Source: Umezawaea sp039922235 (lineage in GTDB: Bacteria; Actinomycetota; Actinomycetes; Mycobacteriales; Pseudonocardiaceae). From it: a stretch of 16,199 bases of DNA. The notes below the pieces were generated by a model. The model was given only the letters and a program-made list of their open reading frames with translations, was not told the origin of the DNA and did no database searches. Position 1 is the stretch's first letter, and every line of letters begins with the position of its first letter. The position numbers were made by a program, and so were the translations under genes. This document shows positions 6,632-12,231 of the stretch, one piece after another. The DNA lies in contig JBDSAJ010000250.1 of assembly GCA_039922235.1 (NCBI GenBank), forward strand, positions 1 to 16,199, read 5' to 3'.

Positions 6632-8022
6632 CGCTGCTGCCGAAGCCCATCCGTCACACCCCCGGCACCGGGGTGTTCCGCACGACCGACCGGGTGGTGC
6701 CGACGCTGTCGTTCGTCGACGGGCCCGCGGAGTCGTACAAGATCGCGATCACCACCGAGGGCGTGTCGGTGGAGGCGGCGGACGTGGCGGGCGCGTTCTA
6801 CGCGACGCAGACCATCCGGCAGCTGCTCGGGCCGGACGCGTTCCGCGCCGCGCGCATCCGCGACGAGCCGCTGGAACTGCCGGTGTGCGTGGTGGAGGAC
6901 CGGCCGCGGTTCCCGTGGCGCGGGTGCATGATCGACGTCGCCCGGCACTTCCTGCCGAAGCACGACCTGCTGCGCTACGTGGACCTGATCGCCGCGCACA
7001 AGCTGAACGTGCTGCACCTGCACCTGACCGACGACCAGGGCTGGCGCTTCGAGGTCGAGCGGTACCCGAGGCTGACCGAGGTCGGGTCGTGGCGGGCGGA
7101 GTCACGTTACGGCGACCGGCGGGCGAAGCGGTCCACGTCTCGGCCGCATGGCGGTTTCTACACCCAGGACGACCTGCGGGAGGTCGTGGAGTACGCGGCG
7201 GAGCGGCATGTGACCGTGGTGCCGGAGATCGATGTGCCCGGTCACAGCCAGGCGGCCATCGCCTCTTATCCGGAACTCGGCGGCGGTGAACTGGCTGTGT
7301 GGACCGACTGGGGGATCAACGAGAACGTGCTGAACCTGGAGCAGTCCACTGTGGACTTCTTCCGGGGCGTGTTCGACGAGTTGGTGGACGTGTTCCCCAG
7401 TGAGGTGATCGGCCTCGGTGGTGACGAGGTGCCGGGCGCGACCGAGGCGCACGGCGGGTTCATCCGCGCCATCGCCGAGCACCTGGCTACGCACGGGCGG
7501 CGCGCGTTCGGCTGGGACGAGATCGCCGAGGTCGGGCCGTTGCCGGACGGCGCGGTGCTGGCGTCGTGGCGGGGGGAGGAAGCGGGGGTGGTCGCGGTGC
7601 GCGGTGGCCACGACGTGGTGATGTGCCCCGAGCGGCACGTTTACCTGGACTACCGGCAGTCCGACTCACCTGACGAGCCGATCCCCGTCGGCACGGTGCT
7701 GTCGCTGGAGGACGTCTACCGGTACGAGCCGGTGCCGTCCGGGATCACCGGCGACGAGCCCGGACGGGTTCTGGGTGCCCAGGCGAACTTGTGGACCGAG
7801 CACCTGGACTCGGCCCGGCGGTTGGACTACGCGGCGTTTCCTCGGCTGGCCGCGTTCGCCGAGGTGGTGTGGAGCGGGGGAGAGCGGGACGAGGCGGAGT
7901 TCCTCGACCGGCTCGCCACCCACCACCTGCCTCGGCTGGACGCGCTGGGTGTGGAGTACCGGCCCCTGTCCGGTCCACACCCCTGGCAGACGATGCCGGG
8001 CGTCCCTGGCTTCCCACGGTGA
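6628..8022 (+). CDS. Cytoplasmic GH20 beta-N-acetylhexosaminidase (DasD-like)
   Basis: The 464-aa protein is a glycoside hydrolase family 20 enzyme, which releases terminal GlcNAc/GalNAc by substrate-assisted catalysis. An N-terminal GH20b-like domain covers about 1-93. The catalytic barrel runs about 94-430, with PWRGCMIDVARHF at 96-108, HLTDDQGWRFEV at 132-143, PEIDVPGHSQAAIASYPEL at 199-217, GGDE with the catalytic D266-E267, and GAQANLWTEHL at 383-393. It has no signal peptide, so it should act inside the cell on imported chitobiose or GlcNAc oligomers, feeding GlcNAc into the nag pathway. One oddity: the His usually found two residues before GGDE (H-x-GGDE) is Gly262 here. The ATGA overlap with the permease stop and the dre sites upstream tie it to the importer. 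It is shorter than secreted chitobiases because it lacks export and carbohydrate-binding parts. Confidence 0.9.
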   Translation: MTLLPKPIRHTPGTGVFRTTDRVVPTLSFVDGPAESYKIAITTEGVSVEAADVAGAFYATQTIRQLLGPDAFRAARIRDEPLELPVCVVEDRPRFPWRGCMIDVARHFLPKHDLLRYVDLIAAHKLNVLHLHLTDDQGWRFEVERYPRLTEVGSWRAESRYGDRRAKRSTSRPHGGFYTQDDLREVVEYAAERHVTVVPEIDVPGHSQAAIASYPELGGGELAVWTDWGINENVLNLEQSTVDFFRGVFDELVDVFPSEVIGLGGDEVPGATEAHGGFIRAIAEHLATHGRRAFGWDEIAEVGPLPDGAVLASWRGEEAGVVAVRGGHDVVMCPERHVYLDYRQSDSPDEPIPVGTVLSLEDVYRYEPVPSGITGDEPGRVLGAQANLWTEHLDSARRLDYAAFPRLAAFAEVVWSGGERDEAEFLDRLATHHLPRLDALGVEYRPLSGPHPWQTMPGVPGFPR

Positions 8023-8280
8023 TCAGAAGGTCTGCGGGGTGTCCTGCGGCTGGTAGGCGTCGGTCTCCTCGGGGATGAGCATCCAGCAGGCGACGTAGAG
8101 GATCGCGCCGGTGCCGAAGCCGAAGAGGGTGGCGGCGACGAGGCCGATGCGCAGCAGGGTCGCGTCGATGCCCATCAGCTTCGCCGCGCCGCCGCACACG
8201 CCGCCGAGCATCTTGTCGTTGCGGCTGCGGCGGAGCTTCTTGACCTTGTCGGTGGTCTCGTTGAGCACGTTGTTCGTCAT
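8023..8280 (-). CDS. PspC-domain small membrane protein
   Basis: This 85-aa protein carries a complete PspC domain. The basic N-terminal KKLRRSRNDKMLGGVCGGAAKLMGID (about 13-38) is followed by a single long hydrophobic segment, LLRIGLVAATLFGFGTGAILYVACWMLIPEE (about 41-71), and a short polar tail. PspC proteins sense or respond to envelope stress; the role in actinomycetes is not settled. I chose ATG 8280 because the domain starts soon after it; an in-frame ATG at 8316 would add 12 residues, and neither has a strong ribosome site. The gene converges on the GH20 gene with no spacing: the two stops form TGATCA at 8020-8025. Its promoter must lie in the short divergent gap (8281-8371) shared with the AAA+ gene. 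Confidence 0.85.
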   Translation of the reverse strand: MTNNVLNETTDKVKKLRRSRNDKMLGGVCGGAAKLMGIDATLLRIGLVAATLFGFGTGAILYVACWMLIPEETDAYQPQDTPQTF

Positions 8281-8359
8281 GGGGACAACTCTGCTGCCCG
8301 GGAGCTGCGAAAACATCGGGGGCGGACCCTGACGTCCCCCGGATCCCGAACCCTGGTCG

Positions 8360-8365
8360 TACCCT
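8360..8365 (+). promoter_or_regulatory. Candidate -10 element of a leaderless promoter for the AAA+ gene
   Basis: TACCCT fits TAnnnT and ends 6 nt before the ATG at 8372, the spacing expected when transcription starts at the start codon. The only ribosome-site-like sequence is a weak AGG four nt from the ATG. No clear -35 is visible. If correct, this is the first promoter of the molybdenum hydroxylase cluster. Confidence 0.35.
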
Positions 8366-8371
8366 CAGGCC

Positions 8372-9226
8372 ATGACCCCGGAGGAGCTCGCGGTCGAGCT
8401 GGATCGTGTCGGCTACCTGCCCGATGCGGGCGTGACGACGGCCGCGTTCCTCGCGTTGAGGATGCATCGGCCGCTGTTCTGCGAGGGCGAGCCCGGCACT
8501 GGTAAGACGTCGTTGGCGTTGGCGTTGGCCCAGGCGTTGTCGCTGCCGTTGATCCGGCTCCAATGCCATGAGGGGATCGACGCTTCGCAGGCGCTGTACG
8601 ACTGGGATTTTCCTCGGCAGTTGCTGCACCTGCGGGCGTTGGAGGCGTCTGGTGGGGCGTTGGACGTGGATGCTGCCGAGGCTTCGTTGTACACGCGGCG
8701 GTTTTTGTTGGCTCGGCCGTTGTTGAGGGCGTTGGAGGAGGCGCCGTGCGTGTTGTTGGTGGATGAGGTCGATCGGGCGGATGACGAGTTCGAGGCGTTT
8801 CTGCTGGAGGTGCTGGATACCAACGCTGTCTCGATTCCTGAGTTGGGGGAGATCCGGGCGTTGGTGCCGCCCGTGGTTGTTTTGACGTCCAATCGGACTC
8901 GGGAGGTGCATGATGCGTTGAAGCGTCGGTGTTTGTACCACTGGCTCGAACACCCCGACCTGGCCCGTGAGGTGGCGATCATTCGGCGTCGGCTGCCTGG
9001 GGTGTCGGAGCGGTTGGCTTCGCAGGTTGCTGGGGCTGTTGGTCGGCTGCGTTCGTTGGATTTGTTGAAGCCGCCGGGGGTGGCGGAGTCGTTGGATTGG
9101 GCGAGGGCGTTGCAGGCGTTGGGGCGGACGGAGCTGGATGCTGAGGCGGCTGCTGTGACGCTCGGGGCGGTGTTGAAGTATCGGGAGGATGCTGTTCGAG
9201 CGGTGGGGTCGGGGGTGTTGGGGTGA
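8372..9226 (+). CDS. coxD: MoxR-family AAA+ ATPase (CoxD-like)
   Basis: The 284-aa protein is an AAA+ ATPase of the MoxR/CoxD kind. Walker A is GEPGTGKT at 39-46, Walker B is VLLVDEVDRAD around D131-E132, sensor 1 is LTSN ending at N174, and the arginine-finger region is KRRC at 184-187. The family member CoxD of Afipia (Oligotropha) carboxidovorans is a chaperone-like ATPase needed to complete the active site of aerobic CO dehydrogenase, working with the VWA protein CoxE. Here it is followed by a VWA gene, an XdhC-like gene and coxSLM, which supports the same maturation role, though the hydroxylase is not form I. Codon use is unusual: from about 8500 on, leucine is mostly TTG with many GAT and GTT codons, unlike the CTG/CTC-rich operon upstream. 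The gap to the next gene (9227-9463) contains a large palindrome. Confidence 0.88.
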   Translation: MTPEELAVELDRVGYLPDAGVTTAAFLALRMHRPLFCEGEPGTGKTSLALALAQALSLPLIRLQCHEGIDASQALYDWDFPRQLLHLRALEASGGALDVDAAEASLYTRRFLLARPLLRALEEAPCVLLVDEVDRADDEFEAFLLEVLDTNAVSIPELGEIRALVPPVVVLTSNRTREVHDALKRRCLYHWLEHPDLAREVAIIRRRLPGVSERLASQVAGAVGRLRSLDLLKPPGVAESLDWARALQALGRTELDAEAAAVTLGAVLKYREDAVRAVGSGVLG

Positions 9227-9260
9227 GGCTTTGAAGCGGTGTCGGTCGGTAACGTCGTGG

Positions 9261-9380
9261 GTGGCCGATTTGACTTGGGGACCCCTTGTTTTGACCCTTT
9301 GTCGGGCTAAAACGGGCAGGTGGTGAAGCCCTCAGCCCGACCGATTTTAAGGGTCAAAACCCCCAAGTAAAATCGGCCAC
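9261..9380. repeat. Imperfect ~120-bp palindrome between coxD and coxE
   Basis: The outer arms pair nearly perfectly: GTGGCCGATTTGACTTGGGG (9261-9280) matches the reverse complement of 9361-9380 at 19 of 20 positions. Inside, TTTTGACCCTT (9289-9299) pairs with AAGGGTCAAAA (9349-9359), and GTCGGGCT (9301-9308) pairs with AGCCCGAC (9334-9341). Small bulges separate these blocks. The structure could be a MITE- or REP-like mobile repeat, or an RNA hairpin acting as partial terminator or processing site between the two genes. I see no convincing target-site duplication and no transposase frame. Confidence 0.75.
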
Positions 9381-9463
9381 GTCTTGCGTCGGGTGTGTGG
9401 TGGGCGTGGGGGCTGGGCGGTTCTTGGGCGATCCTCCAAGCGGGGGAGGCGCACAATTGAAGG

Positions 9464-10540
9464 ATGACCGTGCTTACCGGGTACGTCGGGTTCGCCCGTG
9501 CGTTGCGCCAAGCCGGTGTCGGCTGTGGGCCGGATCGGGTGCAGGCGTATGTCGCTGCGGTTGGGCACCTCGATGCCGGTAGTCGTGACGACGTGTACTG
9601 GGCTGGGCGGTTGACGTTGTGCGGGGAGCCGGATGACCTGCCGCGTTATGACGCCGCGTTCGTTGCCTGGTTCGGTGGTGAGGAGCCTCGTCGGCCGCAG
9701 CGTCGCAAGCCCCGTGCGACCCGTGTGGCCTCGCTCGTTGGTGGCACGGCGCAGGATGGGAGTGCCGGGCAGTTGGCCACCGCTGCTAGTGATGCCGAGG
9801 TGTTGCGGCACAAGGACATTGCTGGGTTGACGACTGCTGAGAAGGCGCATTTGCGGGAGTTGATCGCGACGTTGAAGCCGGTTGCGCCGCGGCGGCGGGC
9901 GTTGCGGGCGCATCGGGCGCGGACGGGTGTGCTGGACCCTGGCCGGACGTTGCGGGCGATGCTGGCTACCGGTGGGGAGCCCGTGCGGCCGCTGTACCGT
10001 CGGAAGGGGGTTCGGCCGCGCAAGGTCGTGCTGCTGGTGGACGTGTCGGGGTCGATGGGGCCGTATGCGGACGCGTTGTTGCGGTTTGCGCACGTGGTTG
10101 CGCGGGCGATGCCTGCGGAGGTGTGCACGCTCGGTACGCGGCTTACTCGGATCAGTCGCCAGCTCAAGCATCGGGACGCCGAGTTCGCGCTGGTCAGCGC
10201 GACCCGTGCGGTGCCGGACTTCGAGGGTGGTACGCGGCTTGGTGAGACGATCAAGGTGTTCCTGGACCGGTGGGGGCAGCGTGGGGTGGCTCGGCGCGCC
10301 GTTGTCGTGCTGTTCTCCGACGGTTGGGAACGTGGTGACCCGGCGCTGCTGGGTGAGCAGTTGGCGCGGTTGCAGCGGCTGGCGCACGCGGTCATCTGGG
10401 TGAACCCGCACGCGGGCAAGGCCGGGTACGCGCCGACCCAGTCCGGAATCATCGCGGCGTTGCCGCACGTGGACCGCCTGCTGGCGGGTCACAGCCTCGA
10501 CACCCTGCGCCACCTGCTCAAGGAGATCAGCCGTGCGTGA
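9464..10540 (+). CDS. coxE: VWA-domain protein, CoxE-like maturation factor
   Basis: The 358-aa protein has a helical N-terminal part (about 1-185) and a C-terminal von Willebrand A domain. The metal-binding MIDAS is complete: DVSGSM at 193-198, the Thr of GGTRLGE at T257, and FSDGWERGD with D286. CoxE-type proteins partner with a MoxR/CoxD ATPase in activating molybdenum hydroxylases, and the neighbours match. There is no signal peptide, so it is cytoplasmic. The start is uncertain: GAAGG touches ATG 9464 but is 6 nt from an in-frame GTG at 9470, which may be the real start; a GGAGG lies further upstream. The first two thirds use relaxed, TTG-rich codons; the last third returns to normal GC-rich use. 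The end overlaps the XdhC gene by 8 nt, implying coupling. Confidence 0.87.
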   Translation: MTVLTGYVGFARALRQAGVGCGPDRVQAYVAAVGHLDAGSRDDVYWAGRLTLCGEPDDLPRYDAAFVAWFGGEEPRRPQRRKPRATRVASLVGGTAQDGSAGQLATAASDAEVLRHKDIAGLTTAEKAHLRELIATLKPVAPRRRALRAHRARTGVLDPGRTLRAMLATGGEPVRPLYRRKGVRPRKVVLLVDVSGSMGPYADALLRFAHVVARAMPAEVCTLGTRLTRISRQLKHRDAEFALVSATRAVPDFEGGTRLGETIKVFLDRWGQRGVARRAVVVLFSDGWERGDPALLGEQLARLQRLAHAVIWVNPHAGKAGYAPTQSGIIAALPHVDRLLAGHSLDTLRHLLKEISRA

Positions 10541-11645
10541 TGTGCTCGACGAACTGGCCCGCCGCGTCGCGGACGGGGAGACCGTGGGGGTTGGCACGGT
10601 CGTCGCCACCTTCAGTTCGGCGCCGCGTGCGCCGGGGGCGGCGATGCTGGTCGGTCCGGACGGCGAGGTCACCGGCAGCGTGTCCGGTGGCTGTGTCGAA
10701 GGGGCCGTGTACGACCTCGCGCAGCAGGTCGTGGTGGAGGACCGGCCGGTGTTGCAGCGCTACGGGGTGAGCGATGACGACGCGTTCGCGGTGGGGCTGA
10801 CCTGCGGTGGGATCATCGACGTGTACGTGGAGTCGATCAATTCCGATACCTTCCCGGAGCTGGCGGAGATCCACGAGGCCGTGCGGGCGGAGGTGCCGGT
10901 GGCCATCGCGACGGTCATCGAGCACCCGGACGTCGACCGGTTGGGGCGTCGGGTGGTGATCTGGCCGGATCGGGTGTCCGGGGCGCTCGGGTCGGCGCGG
11001 TCGACGGACGCGGTCGTGGACGACGCGCGGGGGATGCTGGCGACCGGTCGCAGCGGGTCGCTGCACTACGGGCCGGATGGGCAGCGTCGTGGTGAGGGCA
11101 TGACGGTGTTCGTGAACTCGTTCGAGCCGCCGCCGCGGATGCTGGTGTTCGGTGCGATCGACTTCGCGTCCGCGATGGCCCGGCTCGGCACGTTCCTCGG
11201 TTACCGGGTCACGGTGTGCGATGCGCGGCCGGTGTTCGCGACCGCCAGCCGGTTCCCGGAGGCCGACGAGGTCGTCGTGGACTGGCCGCACCGCTACCTG
11301 ACCGCGCAGGCCGAGGCCGGGCGGGTGGATGAGCGGACGGTGGTCGCGGTGCTGACGCACGACCCGAAGTTCGACGTGCCGCTGCTGGAGGTGGCGCTGC
11401 GGCTGAAGCTCGCGTACGTCGGGGCGATGGGGTCGCGGCGCACGCACGACGACCGGTTGCGGCGGCTGCGCGAGGCAGGGCTGACCGAAGGGGAATTGGC
11501 CACGATGGCGTCGCCGATCGGTCTCGACCTCGGTGCGCGCACGCCGGAGGAGACGGCGGTGTCGATCGCGGCCGAGATCATCGCTCTGCGATGGGGTGGT
11601 CGCGGTGCGAGATTGAGCGTTCTGGACGGAGCCATCCACAGGTAG
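10533..11645 (+). CDS. XdhC/CoxF-family molybdenum hydroxylase maturation protein
   Basis: The 370-aa protein has the two XdhC domains. The N-terminal XdhC/CoxI part (about 1-125) shows GSVSGGCVEGAVYDLA at 48-63 with the conserved Cys54, and later GLTCGGIIDVYVE. A Rossmann-like part follows from about 205 (MLVFGAIDFASAMARLG) and includes YVGAMGSRRTH. XdhC of Rhodobacter binds molybdenum cofactor, promotes its sulfuration and inserts it into the apo-hydroxylase, so this is the expected cofactor-loading factor for the CoxL-like subunit. GTG 10533 is preceded by AAGGAG with 7 nt spacing and overlaps the VWA gene end. Whether it matches CoxF or CoxI of the cox nomenclature cannot be decided here. 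It ends 52 nt before coxS, in a gap with a possible separate promoter. Confidence 0.88.
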   Translation: MRDVLDELARRVADGETVGVGTVVATFSSAPRAPGAAMLVGPDGEVTGSVSGGCVEGAVYDLAQQVVVEDRPVLQRYGVSDDDAFAVGLTCGGIIDVYVESINSDTFPELAEIHEAVRAEVPVAIATVIEHPDVDRLGRRVVIWPDRVSGALGSARSTDAVVDDARGMLATGRSGSLHYGPDGQRRGEGMTVFVNSFEPPPRMLVFGAIDFASAMARLGTFLGYRVTVCDARPVFATASRFPEADEVVVDWPHRYLTAQAEAGRVDERTVVAVLTHDPKFDVPLLEVALRLKLAYVGAMGSRRTHDDRLRRLREAGLTEGELATMASPIGLDLGARTPEETAVSIAAEIIALRWGGRGARLSVLDGAIHR

Positions 11646-11651
11646 CGGAGC

Positions 11652-11674
11652 TAGGGTGATGTGACAACGGTCAC
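11652..11674 (+). promoter_or_regulatory. Possible promoter/operator upstream of coxS
   Basis: TAGGGT (11652-11657) fits a TAnnnT -10, and directly after it lies GTGAC-AACG-GTCAC (11661-11674), a 5-bp inverted repeat that could be an operator. Both are in the 52-nt gap between the XdhC-like gene and coxS. No matching -35 was found, and the structural genes may simply be read from the upstream promoter. Confidence 0.25.
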
Positions 11675-11697
11675 CCACCACTGGCCTGGAGGGTTTC

Positions 11698-12231
11698 ATG
11701 CGCATCACCGTCAACGTCGACGGCGTGAGTTACACCGACGAAGTGGAACCGCGAATGCTGCTGGTCCACTACCTCCGAGAACGACTGGGCAAAACCGGAA
11801 CCGTCGTCGGGTGCGACACGAGCAACTGCGGCGCGTGCACCGTCCACCTCGACGGCCACAGCGTGAAGTCCTGCTCCGTGTTCGCAGTGCAGGCGGACAG
11901 CCACGAGGTCACGACGATCGAAGGCCTGGCGCGGGACGGGCGGCTGCACCCCGTGCAGCGGGCGTTCCACGAGAACCACGCGCTCCAGTGCGGGTTCTGC
12001 ACGCCCGGCATGATCATGCAGTCGCTGGACCTGATCGCCGACCACCCCGACCCGGACGAGGAGACCGTCCGCAAGGGCTTGGAGGGCAACCTCTGCCGGT
12101 GCACCGGCTACCAGAACATCGTGAAGGCCGTGCGCGACGCGGCCCACCACATGCGGCCCGGCGCAGGCCCGGAAGCCGAGCAGGTGACCGAGGAGACCCG
12201 GTCCCCGTCGCACGCGGGAGGCGGGGAATGA
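11698..12231 (+). CDS. coxS: Small 2Fe-2S subunit of a CoxS-like molybdenum hydroxylase
   Basis: The 177-aa protein has both iron-sulfur domains of the xanthine-oxidase family. The plant-ferredoxin-like cluster is bound by C39, C44, C47 and C59 (GCDTSNCGACTVHLDG). The helical domain's cluster is bound by C98, C101, C133 and C135 (QCGFCTPGM and NLCRCTGYQNI). It passes electrons from the molybdenum centre to FAD. The last 25 residues are a polar tail of little conservation. GGAGG at 11688-11692 sits 5 nt before ATG 11698, so this start is well supported. It opens the S-L-M-G structural unit and its stop overlaps coxL as ATGA. Confidence 0.93.
   Translation: MRITVNVDGVSYTDEVEPRMLLVHYLRERLGKTGTVVGCDTSNCGACTVHLDGHSVKSCSVFAVQADSHEVTTIEGLARDGRLHPVQRAFHENHALQCGFCTPGMIMQSLDLIADHPDPDEETVRKGLEGNLCRCTGYQNIVKAVRDAAHHMRPGAGPEAEQVTEETRSPSHAGGGE

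Noticed and set aside
9347..10672. A 441-codon minus-strand frame opposite coxE, partly in the palindrome
   Set aside because: Pro/Arg/Thr/His-rich shadow of the VWA gene; no recognisable motif.
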